DNA of 64,000 nt, from contig LJHW01000022.1 of assembly GCA_001295865.1 (NCBI GenBank), positions 1-64,000 of the forward strand, in the 5' to 3' direction. The stretch is from a beta proteobacterium AAP65. GTDB taxonomy: Bacteria > Pseudomonadota > Gammaproteobacteria > Burkholderiales > Burkholderiaceae_C. Position numbers and translations under genes: made by a program. Below are positions 25,502-32,931 of this stretch, piece by piece. The notes under the pieces were generated by a model, which was given only the letters and a program-made list of their open reading frames with translations, did not search any database and was not told where the DNA came from. The first letter of the stretch is position 1, and every line of letters begins with the position of its first letter.

Positions 25502-26518
25502 TCACGCGTGAGGGCTGAGCGCCGCGGGGTAGAGCCCCCGCTGCCGCGCCATCAGCCGCACGAGGCCGAAGAGCGCGTCGATGTGGGGCGTGGCCTGGCC
25601 CAGGTGGGTGCCGATCTCGCGCACCGCGCCGAGCAGCGCGTCCAGCTCCAGCGGGCGGCCGGCTTCGGCGTCTTGCAGCATCGAGGTCTTGAAGCTGCCG
25701 AGCTTGCGCGTCACCGCGTGCCGCGCTTCGGGTGCCTGCTCGATGGGGATGCCGAAGGCCGCGCCCAGGGACTGCGCTTCCAGCATCACCGCGCTGCAGA
25801 AACCGCGCACGAGTGGATCGTCGAGGATGCGGTCGCAAGGCGCGCCGGTCAGCGCCGAAACCGGGTTCATGGTCATGTTGCCCCAGAGCTTGAACCAGGT
25901 CTCGCGCTGAACCTGCGCTGACACTGTGACGTCGAAGCCGGCGCGGCCGAGCAGCTCGCCCACGGCCTGCACCGAAGGGCCTTCGCCTGTGGCCTTGCCC
26001 GCCTGGCCGATCACCAGCCCCTGGCCCATCACCGGCCGCACCTCGCCGGGCCCTGGTGCCGTCGCGCTGGCGTGAACCACGCAGCCCAGCACGCGCGCAG
26101 CGGGCAGCAGCGCGCGCACGGCACCACCGGCGTCCACGCTCTCCAGCACCAGCCCGCGGCAGGGGCCGGGCAGGTCTTCGAAGAACCACCAGGGCACGCC
26201 GTTCATCGCCGCCAGCACGCGCGTGTGCGGGCCGCACAGCGCGGCCACGGCCGGCGCCACCGCGGGCAGCGCCGGGCCCTTGACGGCCAGGATGACGAGG
26301 TCTTGCACGCCGAGGGCGGCCGGGTCGTCGCTGGCGTGCAGCGGCACGGCGGTGAGGCCCTCAGGCCCGTGCACGCGCAGCCCATGCTGGCGCACCGCGG
26401 CCAGCGTGGCGCCGCGCGCCAGCGCCGAGAGCGTGACGTCGCCCGGCGGCAGGCGCTGGCCCAGCCGGGCTGCAAACAGGCCGCCGATGGCGCCCAGGCC
26501 GACGATGCAGATCTTCAT
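25502..26518 (-). CDS. Ketopantoate reductase (PanE/ApbA) family oxidoreductase
   Basis: A 338-residue NAD(P)-dependent reductase. The N-terminal Rossmann motif is MKICIVGLGAIGGLFAARLG. The central LVILAVKGPAL and AAMNGVPWWFF follow; canonical PanE usually reads QNG here. The C-terminal helical domain has RETWFKLWGNMTMNPVSALT, with the family Lys and Asn. The MNGVPWWFF variant suggests a relative acting on another 2-oxo acid rather than the pantothenate enzyme. Its ATG overlaps the stop of the LysR gene (26515-26518), so the two genes are co-translated. Confidence 0.85.
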   Translation of the reverse strand: MKICIVGLGAIGGLFAARLGQRLPPGDVTLSALARGATLAAVRQHGLRVHGPEGLTAVPLHASDDPAALGVQDLVILAVKGPALPAVAPAVAALCGPHTRVLAAMNGVPWWFFEDLPGPCRGLVLESVDAGGAVRALLPAARVLGCVVHASATAPGPGEVRPVMGQGLVIGQAGKATGEGPSVQAVGELLGRAGFDVTVSAQVQRETWFKLWGNMTMNPVSALTGAPCDRILDDPLVRGFCSAVMLEAQSLGAAFGIPIEQAPEARHAVTRKLGSFKTSMLQDAEAGRPLELDALLGAVREIGTHLGQATPHIDALFGLVRLMARQRGLYPAALSPHA

Positions 26519-27420
26519 GCGGGCAGGTCTTTCTCAGGGTGCAGAACCGTGCGCGCGGCATCGGCCACGGCGCGGGTCAGCGGTTGCAGCAGGCGGTCCG
26601 CGGCGCGCAGCGTCTGCCAGTGCAGCGGCACGTCCACCGGCGTGGCGCCGGGCAGGTCGACCAGCGCGCCGCGCGCCAGCAGGTCTAAGACCAGCGGTTC
26701 GGGGTTCAGGCCCCAGCCCAGGCCGGCCAGTGCCGCATCGACAAAAGCCTGCGGCGAAGGCAGCCAGTGGCGCGGCACCGCCAGCGGCCGGCCGAGCCGG
26801 GCTTCGACCCAGCGTGCCTGCATGCGGTCTTGCCGGTTGAAGACGAGGCAGGGCGCGCTGGCCAGCGTGGTGGCGTTCACACCTGCAGCGAAATGGCGCG
26901 CCACAAAAGCCGGGCTGGCCGTGGCGCGGTAGCGCAGCGCGCCCAAGGCCAGGCTGCGGCAGCCGCGCTGCGGTGTGGCCAGCGCCGTCACGGCCGCCAG
27001 CACCTCGCCTCGCGCCAGCTGTTCGGCGGTGTGGTCCTGGTCTTCCAGGCGCAGGTCGAAGAGCCAGCCGCGTTCGGGCCCCAGGCGCGCCAGCGCGGGC
27101 AGGAACCAGGTGGCCAGGCTGTCGGCGTTGACGGCCAGCGGCAGCGTGGGGGCGCTGGCATCGCCCAGACCGGGCAGTTGTTCGGCCAGATCGGCCTCGA
27201 GCAGACGCAGGGCTTCGGCATGGCGCGCCAGCGCGGCACCGGCCGCGGTGGCGCTGCACGGCCCGCCGCGTACCACCAGCGGCTGGCCCAGGCGCTCTTC
27301 GAGCAGCTTCACGCGCTGCGAAACGGCCGAAGGCGTGAGGTGCAGCGCCTCGGCGGCGCGCTCGAAACTGCCTTCGCGCAGCACGGCGGCCACCGCGGCG
27401 ACGAGCGGGTAGTCGAGCAT
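26515..27420 (-). CDS. argP: ArgP/IciA-type LysR family regulator
   Basis: A 301-residue LysR regulator. The N-terminal helix-turn-helix is GSFERAAEALHLTPSAVSQRVKLLEE. The effector domain contains ALRYRATASPAF and PCLVFNRQDRMQ, both seen in the ArgP group. ArgP activates the arginine/lysine exporter gene argO; here the divergent gene 85 bp away encodes a LysE/ArgO exporter, which supports the call. An inverted repeat in the intergenic gap is a candidate binding site. It is transcribed with the PanE-like reductase gene. Confidence 0.88.
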   Translation of the reverse strand: MLDYPLVAAVAAVLREGSFERAAEALHLTPSAVSQRVKLLEERLGQPLVVRGGPCSATAAGAALARHAEALRLLEADLAEQLPGLGDASAPTLPLAVNADSLATWFLPALARLGPERGWLFDLRLEDQDHTAEQLARGEVLAAVTALATPQRGCRSLALGALRYRATASPAFVARHFAAGVNATTLASAPCLVFNRQDRMQARWVEARLGRPLAVPRHWLPSPQAFVDAALAGLGWGLNPEPLVLDLLARGALVDLPGATPVDVPLHWQTLRAADRLLQPLTRAVADAARTVLHPEKDLPA

Positions 27421-27432
27421 TCGGGGGGCTGC

Positions 27433-27462
27433 TGCTTCAGCAGTGTTGATGCGGCTGAAGCA
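27433..27462. promoter_or_regulatory. Candidate ArgP operator, 9-bp inverted repeat
   Basis: TGCTTCAGC (27433-27441) and GCTGAAGCA (27454-27462) form a perfect 9-bp inverted repeat with a 12-bp spacer in the argP-argO gap. LysR-type sites are interrupted palindromes of this size, so ArgP binding and control of both genes is plausible. Confidence 0.45.
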
Positions 27463-27505
27463 AGTCTAAGCCGCGGTCATGGGCGCACCGGGCATGCTGC
27501 GCACC

Positions 27506-28141
27506 ATGTCAACACCGCTCTGGTCTGCCGCTGTTTCGGGCTTCGTGCTCGGCCTGTCCCTCATCGTCGCCATCGGCGCGCAGAACGCCTTCGTGCTGCG
27601 CCAGGGGCTGCGGCGCGAACACGTCGGGCCCATCGTGGCGCTGTGCGCAGGCTGCGATGCCGTGCTGATGGCCGCCGGCGTGGCCGGCCTCGCCCAGCTG
27701 CTGGGCGCGCGGCCCGGTCTGGCCACGGTGCTGACGCTGGGGGGCATGGTCTTTCTCGCGGCCTACGGGCTGATGGCCCTGAAGCGCGCGCTCCGGCCCG
27801 GTGTACTGCAGGCCGCCGCGGCCAGCGCGGCACCCAACCCGCTGCGCACCGTGCTGCTGCAGGCGCTGGGCTTCACGCTCTTGAACCCGCACGTCTACCT
27901 CGACACCGTGCTGCTGCTGGGCAGCCTGGGCGCGCAGCAGCCGGGGGCGGCGAAGGGCGCCTTCGTGGCCGCGGCGGCCACGGCCAGCCTGCTGTGGTTC
28001 ACAGCGCTGGGCTACGGTGCGCGCTGGCTGGCGCCGGTGTTCGCGCGGCCACGCGCCTGGCAGGTGCTGGACGTGCTGATCGGCCTGACCATGCTGGCCC
28101 TGGCGGCGGGCCTGGGCTGGCGGCTCTGGAGCAGCCCCTAG
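27506..28141 (+). CDS. argO: LysE/ArgO amino acid exporter
   Basis: A 211-residue inner-membrane exporter of basic amino acids. It has the family N-terminal motif LSLIVAIGAQNAFVLRQGL, CAGCDAVLMAAGVAGLA, and the mid-protein QALGFTLLNPHVYLDTVLLL. About six TM helices are visible. ATG 27506 (MSTPLWSAAVSG) matches the usual LysE N-terminus; in-frame ATGs at 27479 and 27494 would add 5-9 residues. It is divergent from the ArgP-type regulator that probably activates it when arginine is high. Confidence 0.9.
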   Translation: MSTPLWSAAVSGFVLGLSLIVAIGAQNAFVLRQGLRREHVGPIVALCAGCDAVLMAAGVAGLAQLLGARPGLATVLTLGGMVFLAAYGLMALKRALRPGVLQAAAASAAPNPLRTVLLQALGFTLLNPHVYLDTVLLLGSLGAQQPGAAKGAFVAAAATASLLWFTALGYGARWLAPVFARPRAWQVLDVLIGLTMLALAAGLGWRLWSSP

Positions 28142-28163
28142 CCGCAGGCTTCTTCGTGCAGGC

Positions 28164-30125
28164 TCAGGCCGGCGATGACAGGCTCTCGTCCGCGGCGTGG
28201 CGCCAGGCCACGCTGCCGCTGTCTTGCTGGTAGAGGCGCTTGGGCGTGGGCGACATCTCGCGCAGCTTCATGCCGAAGTTGTTGCCGGAAACGCCCGTGA
28301 AGTGCGCCACGCCCAGTGCGGTGGCCACCTTCTCCACGCAGGTTTCGCCGACCACCTCGCGGATCGTGCATCCACGTCCGGCGGCCAAGGCGCTCTGGGT
28401 TTGCCGGAAATGGCTGATCTCGTCTTGCTTGGCCTGCAGTGCTTGCTGAAGGGCCTGCTTTTCCTTGGCGAACCTCTCCATGGCCTTGAGCCCGCCCACA
28501 TGCCGGTTCTGCATCTGGCGGAAGTTGCTCTCCTGCACCGGCGACAGCGCCAGCCTGCCTGTACGCACCATGTCGGTCAGTGCCAACAGCTTGCTGAAAT
28601 CAGGGTCTGCTGCCAGCTTCTTGACCTCCGCGGACACGGCCTCGATCTTCTGCTCGATGTCGGCCACGGCCGACCACAGCGCCGTCAGTTTGCGCCGCCC
28701 CTCGGTGATGTCTGGCACCAGCACGGACACCAGGGTGGGCTTGCCGCGGCGCATGTCGGAGGTCTGGATCTCTACCGACTGGGCCACCAGGGTGCAGCCC
28801 TGGGCCACCCCCACCCGCAGGCTGTTGGCGATGACTTCGCAATTGATGGCGTGACCGATGACCACCACATCGCCGATGAGCGTCGAGTTCTCGGCGTAAT
28901 GCACATCGATGCTGCCGCCCACAGCCTCGACACCGGCGTTCAAGGCGCGGTTCTTGATGTGGATGCTGCCGCCTGCGCTCGTGGCCCGGCCGCCACTCAG
29001 GCTGTCGGCCAGCTCGATGTGCCCGGCCTTGGAGACCAGCGACCCGTAGACCGTGGAGGTGAACTTCATGTGCTTGCCCTCCACCACGCGGCCTTCCTGC
29101 ACCTCGCCGTGTTCGACAAACTCGTGGACCGACAGCGTCAGATCGCCGGTGGTCTTGGCATTGATGCCGCTCTTGTTCTCGATCTTCTCGGTGACCGAGA
29201 TCTGGTTGGAGTCCACATCGATCGAAATGAACCCGCTGGCCTGCGCGCTGATGAACTGGCCGTCGGGGCCGTTCTCGATCTTCGTTCCCGGCCCGGCCAG
29301 GGCCTCCAGGCTGAGGTCCTTGGGCAGTTCGGGCTCGATGAGGGCGCCCGTGACGCGAAAGCCCGGCTTGCCCAGTTGTCGGGGCACCTTCTTCATCATC
29401 CGCGTGCCTTGGGCGATTTGCGGAAACCGGTTCTTGAAGCGCCTCAAATCGGCCCGGCCCGCCGTGATCAAGGGCGAGTTGTCGCGGTGCAGGCCTTCGA
29501 ACTGCTCCAGCAGTTCGGCATCGCGCCCGGGTTGGGGCGGGAGTTCCAGGGCCACGGCCAAGCGGTCTGTCTTGTTGGCGGCGATGGCGTCCTGCACCGT
29601 CTGCACCTGGAGGCCAAAGCGCACCCCCTTGCACCACATGACGCAGATGAATTCGTCGATGTCCAGGCGGGTGGGCTCGAGGCGGCTCCGCTCTCGGGCG
29701 CCGACGACAGTCGTCTGGCCGCTGGCGTCGGCCGGGCCATGCACGGGTTCGGGCTCGTTCACTTCCAGAAAAACGGGCTCGAACAGGTACTCGGCCCGTG
29801 CGCCTTCTTCGAGCACCCGAACCTCCTTGTAGAGCGAGCGGCGCTCCGGCGCCAAGCGCATGATGCCGGCCGCCAGCCGTATCTCGCGGGCACGGCCGCG
29901 CATCGATTCCGGCTGGTACAGCAGCGCCTGGAAGCTGGCGTGGTCGAGTTCGGTGAAGTACGCGCCTTGCGCAAAGAGCCGGTCGACAAAGACCAGAAAG
30001 CTGTCGTCCACCGGCATCTGGGCCACATCGAGCACGACACCGCCAGCGGTCTTGCGTATGAAGCTCGGCAATGACGACAAGTCGTGGCTGGGCGCCACGA
30101 CCTCAGCGTGATCTGTCTGCTCCAT
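28164..30125 (-). CDS. FapA-like (DUF342) polymer-forming protein
   Basis: A 653-residue protein of the FapA (DUF342) family. The N-terminal half holds a DUF342 core with the signature VTGALIEPELPKDLSLEALA and NGPDGQFISAQASGFISID. A repetitive right-handed beta-helix-like stretch follows (about 320-470: SGGRATSAGGSIHIKNRALN, GGSIDVHYAENSTLIGDVVV). A coiled-coil segment occupies about 500-600. GAGG lies 7 nt before ATG 30125; ATG 30128 directly precedes it. Homologues act in flagellar or polar localisation in some Vibrio and are otherwise uncharacterised. No flagellar gene is nearby. Longer N-terminal region than many DUF342 proteins. Confidence 0.82.
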   Translation of the reverse strand: MEQTDHAEVVAPSHDLSSLPSFIRKTAGGVVLDVAQMPVDDSFLVFVDRLFAQGAYFTELDHASFQALLYQPESMRGRAREIRLAAGIMRLAPERRSLYKEVRVLEEGARAEYLFEPVFLEVNEPEPVHGPADASGQTTVVGARERSRLEPTRLDIDEFICVMWCKGVRFGLQVQTVQDAIAANKTDRLAVALELPPQPGRDAELLEQFEGLHRDNSPLITAGRADLRRFKNRFPQIAQGTRMMKKVPRQLGKPGFRVTGALIEPELPKDLSLEALAGPGTKIENGPDGQFISAQASGFISIDVDSNQISVTEKIENKSGINAKTTGDLTLSVHEFVEHGEVQEGRVVEGKHMKFTSTVYGSLVSKAGHIELADSLSGGRATSAGGSIHIKNRALNAGVEAVGGSIDVHYAENSTLIGDVVVIGHAINCEVIANSLRVGVAQGCTLVAQSVEIQTSDMRRGKPTLVSVLVPDITEGRRKLTALWSAVADIEQKIEAVSAEVKKLAADPDFSKLLALTDMVRTGRLALSPVQESNFRQMQNRHVGGLKAMERFAKEKQALQQALQAKQDEISHFRQTQSALAAGRGCTIREVVGETCVEKVATALGVAHFTGVSGNNFGMKLREMSPTPKRLYQQDSGSVAWRHAADESLSSPA

Positions 30126-30128
30126 CAT

Positions 30129-30334
30129 GTCGCCTCAGCGTGCCCATCGTGAACATCCATCGAGCGCGGCTCGGTTCTCGGTCGGTGCCGGCACGCCCCG
30201 GTTGTCACGGCGGCGCCAGGCAAGCCCGGCTGCTGGGGCTGCCAACAGGGGTGTTGTGCGCCGGCACGGGCATCTGCCGTGGTTTTCGGCCAGCCGGCGC
30301 GCCTTTTCAGGTCCAGCGGGCCCGCTGCGCTCGC
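30129..30334. other. Intergenic gap with no supported gene
   Basis: These 206 bases lie between the FapA-like gene and the end of the DUF1415 gene. Both neighbours are on the minus strand, so this should hold the FapA-like promoter, but I see no convincing -35/-10 pair, operator or terminator, and no small ORF with a ribosome-binding site. Confidence 0.4.
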
Positions 30335-30949
30335 TCAAGCGTGACCGAGGTCGCCAGATTTCTCGTTTTGTCCGAACCGGTCGCCGAAAACGGCGCGGCC
30401 TTGGGCGGGCGTCAGCGCTTCCAGCGTCTCGATGTTGCGCTCGAAGATGGCCTCGGCCTCGGGGAAGGCTTCCACAGCGCGCTCGACGCTGTCTTCGCGC
30501 AGCAGGTGCAGCGTGGGAAAAGGCGCGCGGTTGCTGAGGTTGCCGGCGTCGCCGGGCTCGGTGCCCTCGAACTGGAACTGCGGGTGGAAGCTGGCGATCT
30601 GCAGGTCGCCGTCCAGGCCCAGGTCTTCCAGCGCGCCTTCGGCGACGTCGAGGAAGTCGTTGAAGTCGAGGAAATCCGGCAGGGCCTGCGGGCAGACGAG
30701 CACGGTCGTGTCGGTGGTCTCGGCCGGCGTGGCGTGCAGGTGTTTCAGCTCGGCCACCAGGTCGGCCAGCAGTTCGCGCGGCTGCGTGGCGCTGCTTTCC
30801 ACCCAGCGGATCTGGCCCTTGCTGTGCACGGCTTTCGCGAAGGGACAGAGGTTCAGGCCGATGACGGCCAGTTCCAGCCAGGCTTGTGTGTCCTGCAGCG
30901 CAGGGGAGGGAGTGGTCGAGATCAAGGCGGTGCCCGCAAAAGGGTTCAC
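30335..30949 (-). CDS. DUF1415 family protein
   Basis: A 204-residue protein of the DUF1415 family. The hallmark N-terminal segment WLELAVIGLNLCPFAKAVHS is present near residue 28. It is followed by the conserved FNDFLDVAEGALEDLG and FHPQFQFEG. The start is taken as GTG 30949, which overlaps the soxA stop (GTGA), because the sequence upstream of it reads as a soxA shadow. No biochemical role is established for the family to my knowledge. It is the last gene of the iorAB-soxXYZA operon. Confidence 0.85.
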   Translation of the reverse strand: MNPFAGTALISTTPSPALQDTQAWLELAVIGLNLCPFAKAVHSKGQIRWVESSATQPRELLADLVAELKHLHATPAETTDTTVLVCPQALPDFLDFNDFLDVAEGALEDLGLDGDLQIASFHPQFQFEGTEPGDAGNLSNRAPFPTLHLLREDSVERAVEAFPEAEAIFERNIETLEALTPAQGRAVFGDRFGQNEKSGDLGHA

Positions 30950-31713
30950 GGCCGCACGGCAGGGCTTTCCATCGCCATGCCGGCAGCGCGCTGTTTCAGG
31001 TAGAGCTCGATCATCGTGTATTCGTCGCTGCCGTAGGCATAGGGCTCGGCGCGCACGCCCGTCATGCAGTTGCGCAGGCGGCGCTGCAGCGAGCCCAGGC
31101 CCTGCCATTCCAGCCGGTACAACGGGTAGCCGGTGGGGTGGGCCTGCGGAATCAGCGCGCTGGCCAGGCGGCGGCCGGCGTGGTCGTCGTGGCATTGCGC
31201 GCAAGAAAAATCGAGCTGGCCGATGCGGCGGCGGTAGAGCGCCTCACCCTGGGCCACGAAAGGCTGCAGCGCCGGCGTGCGGTCAGGAGCGGTGGGCAGG
31301 CCGCGCGACTGCAGCGCGACAAACGCTTCCAGCGCGAGCAGGCCTTCGCTCTCGGGCGCCAGCGGCGGTGCTTTCACGTGGCGCACGCGGCACTGGTTGA
31401 TGCGGCCGGCCAGCGTGAGCGGCTTGCCGAGCGTGGTGTCCCAGGCCGGGTGGCGGGCGGCGGCCCCGCGCAGGCTCATGGCCGGCGCGCTGCCGCTGCC
31501 GTGGCAGCCCGCGCAATCGGCTTGGAAACGCTGCTCGCCGTCTTGCACCCACAGCATGGCGGGGTTGAGGGTGTCGTCGCGCTGCAGGGCCTGCGTGCTG
31601 GGCGCCATGTCGGCAAAACCCGAGCGGCGCAGGTCGGCAGCGCCGGCGCTGGCGCTCACCAGCCCGGTCAGCAGCGCTGCCAGCGCCAGGCTGGCGCGCT
31701 GGGCGGGCTTCAT
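30946..31713 (-). CDS. soxA: SoxA diheme c-type cytochrome
   Basis: A 255-residue periplasmic cytochrome of the SoxAX type. It has a signal peptide (ending SASAGAA-D), two haem motifs CAGCH (67-71) and CAQCH (171-175), and the modified active-site Cys216 in LRNCMTGVRAEPY. The partner is SoxX. SoxAX attaches the sulfur substrate to the SoxY Cys with release of electrons. Both haem motifs are intact, so it is a diheme form. The ATG overlaps the soxZ stop (31710-31713). The operon lacks soxB and soxCD, so a full thiosulfate-oxidising cycle cannot be made from this locus alone. Confidence 0.9.
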   Translation of the reverse strand: MKPAQRASLALAALLTGLVSASAGAADLRRSGFADMAPSTQALQRDDTLNPAMLWVQDGEQRFQADCAGCHGSGSAPAMSLRGAAARHPAWDTTLGKPLTLAGRINQCRVRHVKAPPLAPESEGLLALEAFVALQSRGLPTAPDRTPALQPFVAQGEALYRRRIGQLDFSCAQCHDDHAGRRLASALIPQAHPTGYPLYRLEWQGLGSLQRRLRNCMTGVRAEPYAYGSDEYTMIELYLKQRAAGMAMESPAVRP

Positions 31714-32036
31714 GCCACCGTGAGCGTGGCGGTTTCGCGCTGAGAGACGCCGCTGTCGCCCTCGATGCTGACCACCAGCGTGCCGCTGCGTGTGGCGCGC
31801 AGGGGGAAGGCGAGGAAGGGATTGGCGGTGATGGCCGGGAAAAGATCGGCCGCGAACACCAGCTCGCCCTCGAAGCGCGCCTCGATGCGGCGCAGGATGT
31901 TGCGCGGCACCGTGCGCCCGCTGGCATCGGGACGGAAGCCGGTTTCCATGGGGTGCTGCATCAAGAGCCGCACCTCCACCACCTCACCCGGGCGGGCCGT
32001 GGTCGGCAGGCGCAGCAGCGCGCGGATGGTGCTCAT
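31710..32036 (-). CDS. soxZ: SoxZ carrier-complex subunit
   Basis: A 108-residue protein of SoxZ type: RALLRLPTTARPGEVVEVRL, LMQHPMETGFRPDASG and the C-terminal immunoglobulin-like strands (ITANPFLAFPLRATRSGTLV, SIEGDSG). SoxZ has no signal peptide and is exported as a complex with the Tat-signal-bearing SoxY. The gene overlaps soxY by ATGA and soxA by ATGA, so stoichiometric coupled translation is likely. Confidence 0.92.
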   Translation of the reverse strand: MSTIRALLRLPTTARPGEVVEVRLLMQHPMETGFRPDASGRTVPRNILRRIEARFEGELVFAADLFPAITANPFLAFPLRATRSGTLVVSIEGDSGVSQRETATLTVA

Positions 32037-32491
32037 TCGCCCTCCAGGCAGGCGGCCAGGGCCACGCTCACGGCCACGCGGTGTTGCCAGCAGCTGCCGT
32101 CGTTCATGCGTGCGATGGCAATGACGTTCTGGCTGGTGGCCATGCGCAGGCGTGTGCCCACCATCGCGCGGCCGCTGGCCGGGCCGAGGTGGAACACGGC
32201 CACCTCGGGCTGCGGGTTCAGCTCGGTGAAGAGGGCGATGCGCTGCACGTGCTGTTCGGCCGTCATCGGGCTCTGCACGCTCACGCTCACGGGCACGGTG
32301 TTGCCGTTCTCCACCACGGCATCCACGGCCAGCGTGACGCGGCCGGTCTGCAGTGGCACGCCGCCGGTGAAACCTTCGATGGCGGCTTGCAGCGCTGGCG
32401 AAGCGGCCGCATGCACGGACCAGGGCCGCAGCAACACGGTCAGCGCGCCAGCGCCGCCAGCGGCCAGCACCGTTCGTCGTTCGACTTTCAT
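32033..32491 (-). CDS. SoxY-related carrier protein with AACLE arm
   Basis: A 152-residue SoxY homologue. It begins with a Tat-like signal (MKVERRTVLAAGGAGALTVL), consistent with export of the folded SoxYZ pair. The immunoglobulin-like body is typical (NTVPVSVSVQSPMTAEQHVQ, RIALFTELNPQPEVAVFHLG). The C-terminal swinging arm, normally GGCGG, reads VALAACLEGE, with Cys148 kept but its Gly neighbours replaced. This matches the SoxY-related AACIE-arm class rather than true thiosulfate SoxY. The carried group may differ from thiosulfate. ATG overlaps the soxX stop. Confidence 0.88.
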   Translation of the reverse strand: MKVERRTVLAAGGAGALTVLLRPWSVHAAASPALQAAIEGFTGGVPLQTGRVTLAVDAVVENGNTVPVSVSVQSPMTAEQHVQRIALFTELNPQPEVAVFHLGPASGRAMVGTRLRMATSQNVIAIARMNDGSCWQHRVAVSVALAACLEGE

Positions 32492-32916
32492 TTCAGCGTT
32501 TCCAGAAAAGCCACCACGTCTTCCACCTGCTGCGCGCTCAGCACCGGCTTGCCCTGCCACGCTGCGCCTACCCGCTGCTCGGCCGTGGCCGGCGGCAGGC
32601 GGTGGAAGCTGGGCATCACGCTGGCCGGGTTCAGGTGCTTGGCATCGGCCACACGCAGGCGCAGTTGCGCAGCGCTGTAGCGGCTGCCCACGCCGGCCAG
32701 GTTCGTCGACAGGTTGCCCTGCGCGCGCTCGGCCGGCGTGCGGTCGAAAGGCCCGCTGTGGCACAGCAGGCACAGGCCCTGGGTGCGGTCGACCACGAGG
32801 GCGCGGCCGGCCGCCGCGTTGCCGGGCGTGGCGGTCAGTGGCTGCGGGATGCCATCGCCCACCACGGTGAAGGTGATGGCCGCCCCCGCCAGCGCCAACA
32901 CGGCCATGCCCGGCAT
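32488..32916 (-). CDS. soxX: SoxX monohaem c-type cytochrome
   Basis: A 142-residue cytochrome c with an N-terminal signal or anchor helix (MPGMAVLALAGAAITFTV). It has one haem site CLLCH (49-53) and the distal Met in SVMPSFHRL. GNLSTNLAGVGSRYSAAQLR and the C-terminal LSAQQVEDVVAFLETLK are typical of SoxX. ATG 32916 is preferred to the adjacent in-frame GTG. It begins only 15 bases after the molybdenum-hydroxylase large subunit gene, so electrons from either SoxA or the Mo enzyme could pass to it; the second option is inference. Confidence 0.9.
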   Translation of the reverse strand: MPGMAVLALAGAAITFTVVGDGIPQPLTATPGNAAAGRALVVDRTQGLCLLCHSGPFDRTPAERAQGNLSTNLAGVGSRYSAAQLRLRVADAKHLNPASVMPSFHRLPPATAEQRVGAAWQGKPVLSAQQVEDVVAFLETLK

Positions 32917-32931
32917 CACGCGCGCCGTGCC

